A stretch of DNA of 64,000 nucleotides from Martelella alba (lineage in GTDB: Bacteria; Pseudomonadota; Alphaproteobacteria; Rhizobiales; Rhizobiaceae): assembly GCF_006516955.1 (NCBI RefSeq), contig NZ_VHLG01000012.1, positions 124,001-188,000 of the forward strand, given 5' to 3'. Below are positions 44,940-54,703 of this stretch, one piece after another. The position numbers and the translations under genes are program-made. Within the stretch, counting starts at the first letter, position 1, and the number at the start of each line of letters is the position of its first letter. The notes under the pieces are model-generated. The model worked only from the letters and a program-made list of their open reading frames with translations. It was not told where the DNA came from and did no database searches.

Positions 44940-46236
44940 GGATGAAGGCTTTCAGATTGGGAATGAAGCGATCGAGAAACCGGGTCGTTGCCGGCATGAA
45001 ATGCGAGCCGTGGTGAAACATCGGATCAAGCGAGGAGACGATCATCCGGCCATTGGTGGAAACCGTATCGATGTAGAAGATCGCCCGCCCCTCGCCATCC
45101 TTCGCCAGCACGTCCGCGCCTTCCGGGGGCGTGAACCAGCCATGCAGGTGCCAGGTGACATCGCGGTTTTGAATACCGCGCATCAGCGGATGATCAGGCT
45201 GGGTGATCGAGACGCCGAGATCGGCCTCGGGATCAAGCCACCACCACCAGTTTGTCGGTGTCGGCGTGAAGGCGATTTCCGGCAGGAACAGCTGTGACTG
45301 GCTCTCGCCAAGCGCGATCACGGTTCCGCCGGCATCAAGATGACGGTCAATCACGGCACGCTGTGCCATCATGCGCCTGGCCGGTGTGCGGCATGGCACC
45401 CAGAGCACGTCGCCGGGCTGAAGCGTTTCGCTAAGCGCCTCGGGCGTGGTGATTACGTCAAACGCATCGCCGAAGGCCGGACCTTCAAGGCTGCGGATAT
45501 GATAATAAGTGCCGGAGGAGGCTGCAACGAGACGCCTGCCTGCGTGGCTATTGCTGCTATGGCCGCCAAAGGTCTCGGCTTTGGCGATTGGCAGTTCTTC
45601 CAGTGGCGTTGCGGGCTGCACGGCATCCGTATCGATGCAGGCGCCGCCTTGCGCCCAGGTGATGATGCGCTCTGCCAGAAGCGGCGGCAGGCCGGTTTCC
45701 TGCCCCATGGTGGAAAGATCATTGCCGGCATGGGAGAAGATCCGGCCGCCATCTTCGCGCGGCCAGACCCAGTCGACCGGAACAGCCTTAGGGCCGAGGC
45801 CATTGATGGCAATGGCCCCGTCGGGCAATGGGTTGCAGCCGCGCCCGTAAAAGCCGGCAACCCCCTTATTGGTTTCGATCGCTTTCAGATCGATATCCTC
45901 GAAAATCGGATGCGGATTGATCGCGGCAAGATCGAAATCGGCGCGCTTAGGATGGGCGATCGAGCGATGCTGCGCCATGCCATCGACAAGAGGGCGCACC
46001 ATCAGCCCGTTGAAAAACCAGCGGCCGCCGCGCGCCAGAAAGGCCTCAAGCGCCGGTTTGAAGGCCAGCATGGCATCCTGATCGAGCTGATTGCCGGTGA
46101 TCAGGCCGGAATGGCTTTCAAGATGCGCTGCTGAAAACGCTTCCTGTGTGATGATGGTGAGCCGGCCATCGGCGGCGGCCTGGCGGAAGGTGGCGGAGGG
46201 GCCCTCATGGGCCGATTGCAGATAAAGAACGGGCAT
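44932..46236 (-). CDS. Hypothetical protein with ThuA/glutamine-amidotransferase-like fold
   Basis: The 434-residue protein begins MPVLYLQSAHEGPSATFRQA and contains LESHSGLITGNQLDQDAML, GGRWFFNGLMVRPLVDG and GGTVIALGESQSQLFLPEI, resembling the alternating beta-alpha pattern of ThuA-type or class I glutamine amidotransferase-like folds, repeated in two halves. There is no clear catalytic cysteine. The function is unknown. It lies 2 bp downstream of the ATPase gene and overlaps the following gene, so it is part of the importer operon. Confidence 0.6.
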   Translation of the reverse strand: MPVLYLQSAHEGPSATFRQAAADGRLTIITQEAFSAAHLESHSGLITGNQLDQDAMLAFKPALEAFLARGGRWFFNGLMVRPLVDGMAQHRSIAHPKRADFDLAAINPHPIFEDIDLKAIETNKGVAGFYGRGCNPLPDGAIAINGLGPKAVPVDWVWPREDGGRIFSHAGNDLSTMGQETGLPPLLAERIITWAQGGACIDTDAVQPATPLEELPIAKAETFGGHSSNSHAGRRLVAASSGTYYHIRSLEGPAFGDAFDVITTPEALSETLQPGDVLWVPCRTPARRMMAQRAVIDRHLDAGGTVIALGESQSQLFLPEIAFTPTPTNWWWWLDPEADLGVSITQPDHPLMRGIQNRDVTWHLHGWFTPPEGADVLAKDGEGRAIFYIDTVSTNGRMIVSSLDPMFHHGSHFMPATTRFLDRFIPNLKAFIHA

Positions 46237-46238
46237 GT

Positions 46239-46994
46239 TCAGTGTTCCCTTCCGGCAAAGGCCGGAACAATGGCGCGGCGTTTGCCGCCATCATCGCCTT
46301 CGACATCGACCCAGCGCATCGTCACATCGTAAAGCGCCGATAGCGGTTCCGGCTGGATCATCTCGTCCACCGTGCCGAAGCGCTCGTGCCCGTCAGGCAT
46401 CATCAGCAGCACGTCATCGGCCGCCGCCAGTGCGTGGTTGGGGTCATGGGTGGTAAACAGGATCGCCTTGTCACGGCGGGCCCGCAAAAGGTTCAGAAGA
46501 TCGAGGGTTTTGGCCTGATTGCCGAGGTCAAGCGCCGAGGTCGGTTCATCGAAAATCAGCGCCTCGGAACCGGTTGCGAGCGCGCGGGCAATCAGGATCA
46601 TCTGCCGCTGGCCGCCCGACATCCGGTCATAGCGCAGCGCGGCGAGCTTTGATGCGCCCACGGTTTCAAGCGCCTGGCGGGCCGCTTCAATATCTTCGCC
46701 TCCCGGTTGGCCAAACAGGCCGATCCGTGCGGCATGGCCCATCACCACGACATCGAGACCGGAGAGCTTTGCAGCCGACGCCCCGTGCTGCGGTACATAG
46801 CCGGCGATTTTCGGGGCCCGGCGTTTACCCTCCTTCAGCGGCTGGAAACCGAGCAGGGCGCGCAAAAGCGTGGTCTTGCCGCGGCCATTGGGCCCGAGAA
46901 CCGCCATGGACCGGCCAACCGGAAGCGTGAAGCTGACATTTGCGAAGATGGTTTTGGCGCCGAAGGCGACACTGGCATTGTCGAGCCCGATCAT
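46239..46994 (-). CDS. ABC transporter ATP-binding protein, FecE-like
   Basis: The 251-residue ATPase has Walker A GPNGRGKTT (Arg where Ala is usual), signature MSGGQRQMILIARALA, Walker B ALIFDEPTSALD and the switch histidine in LFTTHDPNHAL. The closest type is the FecE/BtuD group of importers for iron chelates, heme or vitamin B12. It overlaps the permease gene by 4 bases. Substrate assignment rests on the operon, not on this protein. Confidence 0.92.
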   Translation of the reverse strand: MIGLDNASVAFGAKTIFANVSFTLPVGRSMAVLGPNGRGKTTLLRALLGFQPLKEGKRRAPKIAGYVPQHGASAAKLSGLDVVVMGHAARIGLFGQPGGEDIEAARQALETVGASKLAALRYDRMSGGQRQMILIARALATGSEALIFDEPTSALDLGNQAKTLDLLNLLRARRDKAILFTTHDPNHALAAADDVLLMMPDGHERFGTVDEMIQPEPLSALYDVTMRWVDVEGDDGGKRRAIVPAFAGREH

Positions 46995-48046
46995 GGCCGT
47001 TCCGCCTTTGAAAAATGCCGGCGCAGAAGCAGGCCGAAAACCGGTGCGCCAATCAGTGCCGTCAGCACGCCAAGCGGGATTTCTGCAGCTGTCAGCGTGC
47101 GTGCCAGCGTGTCGATGAAGGTCAGATAGGCCGCACCCAGTATGGCCGATGCAGGGATCAGCACGCGATGATCCTCGCCGACGAGAATGCGCGCCGCATG
47201 CGGAATGACGAGGCCGATCCAGCCGATGATCCCGGCAACGGCAACGGAGGTCGCTGTTGTCAGCGCTGTTGCAATGAAGATGATCCAGCGCTCGCGATCC
47301 GGATTGACGCCGAGCGAGCGGGCTTCGGTATCTTCCAGCGCCAGAAGGTTCAGCCGGTAGCGGAACAGGAAGATCACAGCCATGCCAATCACAAGGCCGG
47401 GCAGGCCGAGGAAGAGACGCGGCCAGGTGGCCGTCGAGAACGAGCCCATCAGCCAGTAGACGATTGCGGGCAGCGATGTATTGGGATCGGCAACGAACTG
47501 GACGACGGAGACGAGGGCGGCAAACAGTGCGCCGATCACCATGCCCGACAGAATGACGGTGACCACCTCGGTGCGTCCGTTGATGCGGGCGAGAAGCCCG
47601 ACCATGACGAGAGCGGCAAGGCCGAAGAAGAAGGCAATGCCGAGCAGCGTGACGCCGGAAAAGCCGACGAGAATGGAAAGCGCACCGCCAAAGGCCGCCC
47701 CCTGGCTGATGCCCAGCACCTGCTGGGAGACCAGCGGATTGCGGAACACGCCCTGAAGCGCGGCCCCGCCGACCCCGAGCGCCGCCCCGGTGACGGCGGC
47801 GAGCAGCACGCGCGGCATGCGCACCAGAAGGACGATGCGCTGATCGATCGTTTCAAGCGGGGCTGAGGGATCGGCAATCCAGGTCAGGACGATCTCGGCG
47901 ATCCTTGCCGGCGAGACTGCAAAGCGTCCCGCGCCGATGGCAAAGATCATCGCAGCAACAAGAGCGATCACCATGGTGGCAAAGAGGCCGATGCGCAGGG
48001 AGCCGGCCGCACGGAAGTTGCGCGACCCGGCTGAAATATCGGTCAT
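46991..48046 (-). CDS. FecCD-family ABC transporter permease
   Basis: The 351-residue protein has about ten membrane helices and the FecCD/BtuC motifs RMPRVLLAAVTGAALGVGGAALQGVFRNPL and the later GWIGLVIPHAARILVGEDHR. It imports a chelated metal or corrinoid across the inner membrane with the ATPase and binding protein of this operon. ATG 48046 overlaps the binding-protein stop by 4 bases. It is a single permease gene, so a homodimer is likely. Confidence 0.93.
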   Translation of the reverse strand: MTDISAGSRNFRAAGSLRIGLFATMVIALVAAMIFAIGAGRFAVSPARIAEIVLTWIADPSAPLETIDQRIVLLVRMPRVLLAAVTGAALGVGGAALQGVFRNPLVSQQVLGISQGAAFGGALSILVGFSGVTLLGIAFFFGLAALVMVGLLARINGRTEVVTVILSGMVIGALFAALVSVVQFVADPNTSLPAIVYWLMGSFSTATWPRLFLGLPGLVIGMAVIFLFRYRLNLLALEDTEARSLGVNPDRERWIIFIATALTTATSVAVAGIIGWIGLVIPHAARILVGEDHRVLIPASAILGAAYLTFIDTLARTLTAAEIPLGVLTALIGAPVFGLLLRRHFSKAERP

Positions 48047-49128
48047 GACCGGCTCTTGAACTGATCGTAATTGGCGGCACCTGCATTCAGGTCCATCCAC
48101 AGGATCTGGTCGATATCCTCATCGCTCAGATCATAGTCATAGATGGTCTTGTAGGCCGTCTTCATCTCGGAGCGCAGGTCAAAGTCAAAGAGTTCGGGAT
48201 GCAGAATATCGGCCAGCCACATCCAGGTCAGCGGACTTTCCTGGTTCGGCGGATCCCAGCGATAGCCGCCGAGCGGCATGCGATAGACCTTGTGGTTCTG
48301 GGCGGCATTGGTGAGTGAAAGGATCGGATCGGAGTAGATCCGCTCCGGGGATATGTCGCTTTCGAAATTGTTGAGCAGGATCACATCCGGATTCCAGCTG
48401 GCGATCTGCTCTGGATTGATGGTCACGCCATTGCCGACAAGATCGGCCGCGGCATTCTGGCCACCGGCAAGATCGATATACCAGGCATTATAGTTGCCTT
48501 CGGTGCCCGAGGCCTTGATGCCGTCCATGGCGCGCAGCAGATAGAGCACTTTCGGCCGGTCGCTGTCGCCAAGGCCCTCTGTCTTCGACTTGATGTCGGA
48601 TGCCACCTCTTCGCGCCAGTCGATCAGCGGGGCGATGCGCTCGGGCTTGCCCATGGCTTCGGCCGTCATCGTCATATAGGCGCGGGCCTTTTCTTCGGTG
48701 CCGTAGGAAATCAGCATCGCGGTCATGCCGGCATTGGTGATCGGATCGACATAATCAGGGCCGCGATCGGCCCACTGGATCACCAGATCAGGATTGGTCG
48801 CCGCCAGTTCCTCGACATTCGGGATGAAATTCGGGGCCGTGATATCGGAGGGAATATCCTTTGCCTCAGGGAAGATCTTGCCGAGAATACCGTCCATGAT
48901 CGCCTGCTTGGCTGAAGGGTTCATGCCGACCAGCCTGTCGGTGCCGCCGTCAATGGCAATCAGCGTCGAGGCCATCGGGATCGGGATCGAAGCGATGCGG
49001 CTTGCCGGTTCATCCAGCGTTACCGTCCGGTTTTCCTGGTCGGTGAAGGTGATCGGGTCGGCGAGCGCCGGTCCGGCGAGAAGCAAAGCGACGGCCGCCC
49101 CCAAATGGCGGGCTTTGACGATAGTCAT
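48043..49128 (-). CDS. Periplasmic substrate-binding protein of FecB/BtuF type
   Basis: The 361-residue precursor has a signal peptide (about 23 residues, ending ALA) and a mature part with the TroA/FecB-type fold: DQENRTVTLDEPASRIASIP, VEELAATNPDLVIQWADRG and EQIASWNPDVILLNNFESD. It delivers substrate to the FecCD-type permease encoded next. A possible iron-responsive box precedes it, which favours an iron chelate as substrate, though the family also includes B12, heme and molybdate/tungstate binders. Confidence 0.88.
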   Translation of the reverse strand: MTIVKARHLGAAVALLLAGPALADPITFTDQENRTVTLDEPASRIASIPIPMASTLIAIDGGTDRLVGMNPSAKQAIMDGILGKIFPEAKDIPSDITAPNFIPNVEELAATNPDLVIQWADRGPDYVDPITNAGMTAMLISYGTEEKARAYMTMTAEAMGKPERIAPLIDWREEVASDIKSKTEGLGDSDRPKVLYLLRAMDGIKASGTEGNYNAWYIDLAGGQNAAADLVGNGVTINPEQIASWNPDVILLNNFESDISPERIYSDPILSLTNAAQNHKVYRMPLGGYRWDPPNQESPLTWMWLADILHPELFDFDLRSEMKTAYKTIYDYDLSDEDIDQILWMDLNAGAANYDQFKSRS

Positions 49129-49427
49129 CGGAAAATCCTGATTTTAATGGTCAACTATTGTACGGTCTTTTTACAAACATGATTATAATTATCAAGATAA
49201 AAAACGCAAAAATGCGACACTGTGCCGCGACCGGCTGTGCCGCGCCGCATCAGGCCCGGATCATTTCAGCAGGTGCAAAGACTGCGCAGCTGTGTCAGAT
49301 TTGACAGGTGTCACCCGCTGGTGACCCGTCCCGGGGGAGTTTACATTTCAGCGCTGGCGAGTGCATAAGTCATTATATTGAATTTCTACTTTTCATTCCG
49401 TTCCGCTTTCTGGGGCCATTTGTTTTC
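49129..49427. promoter_or_regulatory. Divergent region between the iron-type importer and SLC13 permease
   Basis: This 299-bp gap has no gene. Its left part is strongly AT-rich (49141-49215) and contains a palindrome at 49180-49194. The SLC13 ATG at 49428 lacks a strong ribosome site. Confidence 0.5.
49180..49194 (-). promoter_or_regulatory. Iron-Rhodo-box-like palindrome
   Basis: TGATTATAATTATCA fits TGA-N9-TCA, the pattern reported for RirA iron-responsive operators in rhizobia, with a nearly complete inverted repeat (6 of 7 pairs). It lies 52 bp upstream of the binding-protein start, a fitting place to repress the importer in iron-replete cells. The motif is short and AT-rich. Confidence 0.5.
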
Positions 49428-51254
49428 ATGGATTCGATCCATCTGATACTCACTTTTGTCATTATCGCGGGCGCTGTGATTGCCTTTGCGGTTGACCGTT
49501 TTTCCATCGAGGTCGTGTCGCTGGGCATCTTGTCGGCGCTTCTGGTTCTGTTCGGCACCTTTCCCTACACGTCGGGCAGCGGCGCGGTTCTTTCCATCGA
49601 TCAATTGCTGGCCGGGTTTTCATCGCCAGCACTGGTGACCGTTCTGGCGCTGCTGATCGTCGGCAAGGGGCTTTTCGCCACCGATGCGCTGGAAGGGGTT
49701 GCCGATGTCATCGGGCGGATGAATCGCGGCAATCCGAAGCTTGCCGTCGTGGTGATCCTCGTCGTGGTTGGCGTTACTTCCGCCTTCCTCAACAATACGC
49801 CGGTGGTGGTGATCTTCATCCCGGTACTGACATCGCTGGCCGCGCGCTACCGCCTGTCGCCCTACCAGATCTTCATGCCGCTTTCCTTCGTCACCATTTT
49901 GGGTGGCATGACGACGATGATCGGTTCGTCGACCAATATGATTGCTGTCGGTCTTGCCAACCAGCTCGGCGTGAAGATGGGTTTTTTCTCGATCACCGGC
50001 ATGGGCGTCATTCTGGCGGTGGTCGGCTATCTCTATGTGCTTCTTGTCATGCCGCGGGTGCTGTCGGGGCGCAAGGCGGAGGTCAAGCCTGCCGAGGATA
50101 CCGATGGCACGCAATTTGTCGGCGACCTGGTCATTCTGCCCAATAGCCGCTTTATTGGCGAGCGGCCGCGCTCGGGCTTTTTTCCTGATCTCGCGCCGAT
50201 GGCGCTGCATGTGCTGACGCGGGCGGATGGCACCACGCTCCTGCCGCCTTATGATGACAGCCTCGTTCTGGCGCCGGGCGACCGGCTGCAGCTGATCGGA
50301 ACCCGAAAGGGCTTCATGGATCTGATCGCCAAGAGCGAATTCGACCTGACTGCCCCGCCTGATGGCTCGCTGCCGCGTGATCCGCGCAAGGCGGGTCCGC
50401 GCTATCATCTGGCCGAGGCGGTGGTTGCACCGGGGTCGATGTTTGAGGGCCGCACTGTACGTTTCAGTGGCATTCAGGCGCGTTTCAATGTCACTGTATT
50501 CGGGGTCCGGCGAAAATCGCGCATGGGCCGCATTCCGCTGACCTATATCCGGCTGGAGGCAGGCGACACATTGTTGCTTGGCGGTACGGAGGAAGATTTC
50601 GCCAGCACCCGCGGCAATCATGATGTGCTGCTGCTGGAACATTCCGCAGAACCGGTGCCGCCGCGCGACAAGTCCATTCTGGCGGCACTGATCTTTCTTG
50701 CCATCGTGGTGCTGTCGGCAACCGGTATTTCGCCGATCGCCGTCAATGCGGTTGCCGGCGCGGTGCTGATGGTGGCGTTTGGCTGCCTCACATTGCAGCA
50801 GGCAGCCCGCGCCTTTGACCGGCAGATCTTCCTGTTGATCGGCGCCTCGATCGGCATGGCGACGGCGCTGGAGGCGACCGGCGGGGCAAAGCTGATTGCC
50901 GAAACCGTGGTCGATCTCAGTGGCGGTGCCTCGGCGCCGGTGGTGATCACCATCCTGTTCATCACCGTGGCGATCCTTACCAATCTCCTGTCCAACAATG
51001 CCGCCGCCGCGCTGTTCATCCCGATCGCCATCAACATGGCGCGTCAGGTCGGCGCGCCACCGGAAGCCTTTGCCGCCGCCGTCATCTATGCGGCCAACTG
51101 CTCCTTTGCCACGCCGATCGGCTATCAGACCAATCTCATGGTCATGGGGCCGGGCCATTACAGCTTCAGGGATTTTATCCGTGCCGGCTTTCCGCTGGTG
51201 CTGGTGGTGACCATCACCTTCGCGCTTGTGGCACCGTGGTATTACGATCTCTGA
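49428..51254 (+). CDS. SLC13-family permease with TrkA-C domains
   Basis: The 608-residue protein has about 10-12 membrane helices in two blocks (residues 1-190 and 420-608) around a cytoplasmic part with two TrkA-C (RCK_C) domains: LRADGTTLLPPYDDSLVLAPGD and VRFSGIQARFNVTVFGVRRK. The permease motifs TSAFLNNTPVVVIFIPVL and IGSSTNMIAVGLANQLG place it in the divalent anion/sodium symporter (DASS) group. Substrate is not readable: sulfate, dicarboxylate or another anion. Ends 22 bp before the convergent nadC. Confidence 0.85.
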   Translation: MDSIHLILTFVIIAGAVIAFAVDRFSIEVVSLGILSALLVLFGTFPYTSGSGAVLSIDQLLAGFSSPALVTVLALLIVGKGLFATDALEGVADVIGRMNRGNPKLAVVVILVVVGVTSAFLNNTPVVVIFIPVLTSLAARYRLSPYQIFMPLSFVTILGGMTTMIGSSTNMIAVGLANQLGVKMGFFSITGMGVILAVVGYLYVLLVMPRVLSGRKAEVKPAEDTDGTQFVGDLVILPNSRFIGERPRSGFFPDLAPMALHVLTRADGTTLLPPYDDSLVLAPGDRLQLIGTRKGFMDLIAKSEFDLTAPPDGSLPRDPRKAGPRYHLAEAVVAPGSMFEGRTVRFSGIQARFNVTVFGVRRKSRMGRIPLTYIRLEAGDTLLLGGTEEDFASTRGNHDVLLLEHSAEPVPPRDKSILAALIFLAIVVLSATGISPIAVNAVAGAVLMVAFGCLTLQQAARAFDRQIFLLIGASIGMATALEATGGAKLIAETVVDLSGGASAPVVITILFITVAILTNLLSNNAAAALFIPIAINMARQVGAPPEAFAAAVIYAANCSFATPIGYQTNLMVMGPGHYSFRDFIRAGFPLVLVVTITFALVAPWYYDL

Positions 51255-51276
51255 ATGGATACCGGCTCCGGCCGAA

Positions 51277-52131
51277 TTATGCGCTCGAGACGAAATCAAG
51301 GCCGATATCGAGGATGGGCGCGGAATGGGTGAGCCAGCCGACCGAGATCAGGTCGACGCCGGCACGGGCAAGCGCTCCGGCCGTTTCCGGCGTAATGCCG
51401 CCCGAGGCTTCGGTGATCGCGCGGCCATCGACGATTGCGACAGCCTCGGCCAGCATGTCCGGTCCCATATTGTCGAGCAGCACGGCATCAATGCCGATAT
51501 CCATCACGTCGCGAAGCTGGTCGAGCGTGTCGACCTCGACTTCGATCTTCACCATATGGCCGGCATTTTTCTTTGCCCGGTCGATGGCGGTGGCGATATT
51601 GCCCGCAATGGCAATGTGATTGTCCTTGATCAGTACAGCATCGAACAGGCCGAAGCGGTGATTGCCGCCGCCGCCCATGCGCACGGCGTATTTTTCCAGC
51701 GCGCGAAGTCCAGGCGTTGTCTTGCGGGTGCACACCACGGCAGCGCCCGTGCCGGCAACCGCCGCAACAATGCCAGCGGTAACGCTGGCAATGCCGGAGA
51801 GGTGTGACAGGATGTTGAGCGCAGTGCGCTCCCCGGTCAGAAGCCCGCGTGAGGGACCGGACAGCGTTGCGATCCGTGTGCCTGGCGAAACGGCATCGCC
51901 ATCCTCCACATGCCGGGTCATGGTGATCGCCGGATCGACCAGCTCAAAGGCAAGCGCTGCCGCATCAAGCCCGGCCACCACGCCCTTCTTTCGGGTTGCC
52001 ATGGTGACGGTGGAGCGATGACCGGCCGGGATCACCGCATTGGAGGTGATATCGCCGGCAAGGCCCAGATCCTCGACAAGGGCATTGCGGATCACGGGTT
52101 CGATCATCGGGCGGAGAAGGGGGGCAGTCAT
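51277..52131 (-). CDS. nadC: Nicotinate-nucleotide pyrophosphorylase (carboxylating)
   Basis: NadC converts quinolinate and PRPP to nicotinate mononucleotide. The 284-residue protein has the typical RKTTPGLRALEKYAVRMGGGGNHRFGLFD block with VLIKDNH, and EVEVDTLDQLRDVMDIGIDAVLLDNM. It is last in nadQ-nadA-nadB-nadC, 3 bp after nadB. Confidence 0.96.
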   Translation of the reverse strand: MTAPLLRPMIEPVIRNALVEDLGLAGDITSNAVIPAGHRSTVTMATRKKGVVAGLDAAALAFELVDPAITMTRHVEDGDAVSPGTRIATLSGPSRGLLTGERTALNILSHLSGIASVTAGIVAAVAGTGAAVVCTRKTTPGLRALEKYAVRMGGGGNHRFGLFDAVLIKDNHIAIAGNIATAIDRAKKNAGHMVKIEVEVDTLDQLRDVMDIGIDAVLLDNMGPDMLAEAVAIVDGRAITEASGGITPETAGALARAGVDLISVGWLTHSAPILDIGLDFVSSA

Positions 52132-52134
52132 GGT

Positions 52135-53667
52135 TCAGGCACTCCGGGCAAGGGGGATGAGATTGCGGGCATGGTCGAGGATTGCATCGAGATCCATCCG
52201 GTTCCGGATCGCGCTCGTCCGCTTCTGCGGAAAGTCGGTGCGGGCATGGCCGCCACGCGTCTCCTCGCGCAGATCGGCGAAGACGGCGACTGCCAGCGCC
52301 ACCAGCGCCGGATCGGCGTCGGCACCATCGGCGTCATAATGGGCAAGCAGCTCAGGGATTGCCTGATGAAGCCCGTCGGCCGAGCGCAGTACGCCGAGAT
52401 GGCGGCTCATGATCGGGCGAATACGACCAGTCGTGGAACGCGCCTCCGGCAGAGCTTGGCTGAAACGTGCCGTTGCAATGGCGCGGTTTGGCGTTGCGGC
52501 CCCTGCTGCGGCTATATCTGCCGCTGCCCGCGCCCCGGTCACCACCGCCTCCGTCAGCGAATTGCTGGCCAGCCGGTTGGCGCCGTGCAGACCGGTCGCA
52601 GCGCATTCACCGGCTGCCCAGAGACCGGGAACAGAGGTTCGGGCGTGTTCGTCAACATCGATCCCGCCCATGTGATAATGCTGGGCCGGTGCCACGGGGA
52701 TCAGATCGCGGGCGGGGTCAATACCGGCTTCCCGGCAGATCGCGGTGATCGCCGGGAAACGGGCGTAAAAGCCTGTGCCAAGGCAGGCGCGGGCATCGAG
52801 AAACACTTTGTTGCCGCGAGAAATCTCGGCGAAAATCGCCCGTGCTACCACGTCGCGCGGCGCAAGTTCGGCACCTTTGGCTGCGGCCATGAAGCGCTCG
52901 CCATGGTCATTGATCAGCACCGCACCTTCGCCGCGCACCGCCTCGCTGATCAGCGGAACCGGACGCGCATCAACGGCAAGGCCGGTCGGATGGAATTGGA
53001 CGAATTCCATATCAGCAAGATGCGCGCCCGCGCGCGCGGCCAGCATGACGCCCTGGCCGAAATTGCCGGGTGGATTGGTCGAGGTCGCGTAAAGCCCGCC
53101 AATGCCGCCGGTTGCCAGCAGTACGCGGTCGCTCGAAAGGGTGAAAAACCGACCGCTTCTTTCGGCAAGTACGCCTTCTATCCGGCCTTCGCGGACAATC
53201 AGCCGCCGCACCGATGTGTCCGGCATCAGCGTGATTGACGGTGTTGACAGGACCCGGCTTGCAAGGGCTGCAACAATGGCGGCACCTGATCCGTCGCCGC
53301 CGGCATGCAATACGCGCCTGCGGCAATGGGCGGCTTCCAGCGCCAGGGCATAGGTGCCATCGTCATTGCGATCAAAAATAACGCCGTGGCGTTCCAGGCG
53401 CTGAATGGCTGCCGGTGCCTGGTTCAGGATGACTGCCGCAGCGACCGGATCGCAAAGCCCGTCGCCGGCCCGAAGCGTGTCTTCAAGCTGCAGTGCCGGG
53501 GCGTCATCCGGCGCCATGGCGGCAGCTATGCCGCCCTGGGCGAGCGCGCTGGAACTCTTCTCGCCGGCGCCTGCCCGGGTGATCAGCGTGACTGGCAGCG
53601 GCGCAAGCTCGAGCGCTGCCACAAGACCGGCAATGCCGCTGCCGATAATGATGACGGGCGTGTTCAT
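52135..53667 (-). CDS. nadB: L-aspartate oxidase
   Basis: NadB oxidises L-aspartate to iminoaspartate, the first step of de novo NAD synthesis. The 510-residue flavoprotein has an FAD-binding N-terminus [55 protein letters not shown] and [19 protein letters not shown]. It overlaps nadA by 4 bases. Confidence 0.96.
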   Translation of the reverse strand: MNTPVIIIGSGIAGLVAALELAPLPVTLITRAGAGEKSSSALAQGGIAAAMAPDDAPALQLEDTLRAGDGLCDPVAAAVILNQAPAAIQRLERHGVIFDRNDDGTYALALEAAHCRRRVLHAGGDGSGAAIVAALASRVLSTPSITLMPDTSVRRLIVREGRIEGVLAERSGRFFTLSSDRVLLATGGIGGLYATSTNPPGNFGQGVMLAARAGAHLADMEFVQFHPTGLAVDARPVPLISEAVRGEGAVLINDHGERFMAAAKGAELAPRDVVARAIFAEISRGNKVFLDARACLGTGFYARFPAITAICREAGIDPARDLIPVAPAQHYHMGGIDVDEHARTSVPGLWAAGECAATGLHGANRLASNSLTEAVVTGARAAADIAAAGAATPNRAIATARFSQALPEARSTTGRIRPIMSRHLGVLRSADGLHQAIPELLAHYDADGADADPALVALAVAVFADLREETRGGHARTDFPQKRTSAIRNRMDLDAILDHARNLIPLARSA

Positions 53668-54635
53668 AGGGCCAGCATCCGCTCAACGGCACGGCGCGCA
53701 TCACCGGCGATTGCCGGGTCGACGGTCACGGCGTGGCGGTTGTTTTCCAGTGCGTCGCGGATGTTCTTCAATGTGATCCGCTTCATATGCGGGCAGAGAT
53801 TGCAGGGCCGGACGAAATCGACCTCCGGGTGATCGACAGCGACATTGTCGCTCATCGAACATTCGGTCAGAAGCACCACACGCGCCGGCTTGTTGTCGCC
53901 GACATAGGCCGACATCAGCGCGGTCGAACCGGCGAAATCGGCTTCAGCCACCACATCGGGCGGACATTCGGGATGGGCCAGCACCTGAACGCCCGGCCAG
54001 GCCTCACGCATCTCGCGCACATCCTCGGCGGTGAAGAGTTCATGCACTTCGCAATGGCCCTTCCAGGTGATGATCTCGACATCGGTTTCGCGGGCAATGT
54101 TCTGGGCGAGATATTCATCCGGGATCATGATCACCTTCGGCACGCCAAGGCCTTCGACGATCTTTTTCGCATTGCCGGAGGTACAGCAGATATCCGATGC
54201 CGCCTTTACCGCAGCCGATGTGTTGACATAGGTGATCACCGGAACACCGGGATGGGCGGCGCGCAGCAGCGCCACATCTTCAGGTGTGATCGAATCGGCG
54301 AGCGAACAGCCTGCCCCCATATCGGGGATCAGCACGGTCTTTTCCGGGTTCAGGAGCTTGGCGGTTTCGGCCATGAAATGCACGCCCGCCAGAACGATGA
54401 TATCGGCCTCCGCTTCTGCTGCCTTTCGGGCCAGCGCCAGGCTGTCGCCGACAATGTCGGCAACACCGTGGAAAATATCCGGCGTCTGGTAGTTGTGGGC
54501 GAGAATAACGGCATTCTTCTCATGTTTAAGCGCTAAAATGGCCTCCACGTCATCCGCATGGCTCAGCCATTCGGCCTTTGGCATTACCCGTGACACGCGC
54601 TCATACAGTCTGTTGGCGTCAAAACCGGCATTCAT
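53664..54635 (-). CDS. nadA: Quinolinate synthase A
   Basis: NadA condenses iminoaspartate with dihydroxyacetone phosphate using a [4Fe-4S] cluster. The 323-residue protein has the cluster cysteines in [17 protein letters not shown] and [16 protein letters not shown], and the [26 protein letters not shown] motif. It is preceded by two palindromes and by nadQ. Confidence 0.96.
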   Translation of the reverse strand: MNAGFDANRLYERVSRVMPKAEWLSHADDVEAILALKHEKNAVILAHNYQTPDIFHGVADIVGDSLALARKAAEAEADIIVLAGVHFMAETAKLLNPEKTVLIPDMGAGCSLADSITPEDVALLRAAHPGVPVITYVNTSAAVKAASDICCTSGNAKKIVEGLGVPKVIMIPDEYLAQNIARETDVEIITWKGHCEVHELFTAEDVREMREAWPGVQVLAHPECPPDVVAEADFAGSTALMSAYVGDNKPARVVLLTECSMSDNVAVDHPEVDFVRPCNLCPHMKRITLKNIRDALENNRHAVTVDPAIAGDARRAVERMLAL

Positions 54636-54648
54636 CGCTTTCTCCTTA

Positions 54649-54700
54649 ATACTCTATTTGAGTATATTTAGAGCGCGATTCATATTCTCTCATTGAGTTT
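54649..54700 (-). promoter_or_regulatory. Tandem palindromic operators before nadA
   Basis: A perfect inverted repeat ATACTC-TATTT-GAGTAT spans 54649-54665. A weaker copy ATTCTC-TCATT-GAGTTT spans 54684-54700, 35 bp away centre to centre. Both lie between nadQ and nadA, where the NadQ repressor would be expected to act; their assignment to NadQ is inferred. Confidence 0.65.
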
Positions 54701-54703
54701 ATG

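Noticed and set aside
46239-49128. Second molybdate importer (MolBCA type)
   Set aside because: The family can carry molybdate, and nif/mod genes are in the window, but the operon is 30 kb away and its upstream palindrome fits an iron box, not a Mo-box. Iron chelate is the better guess.
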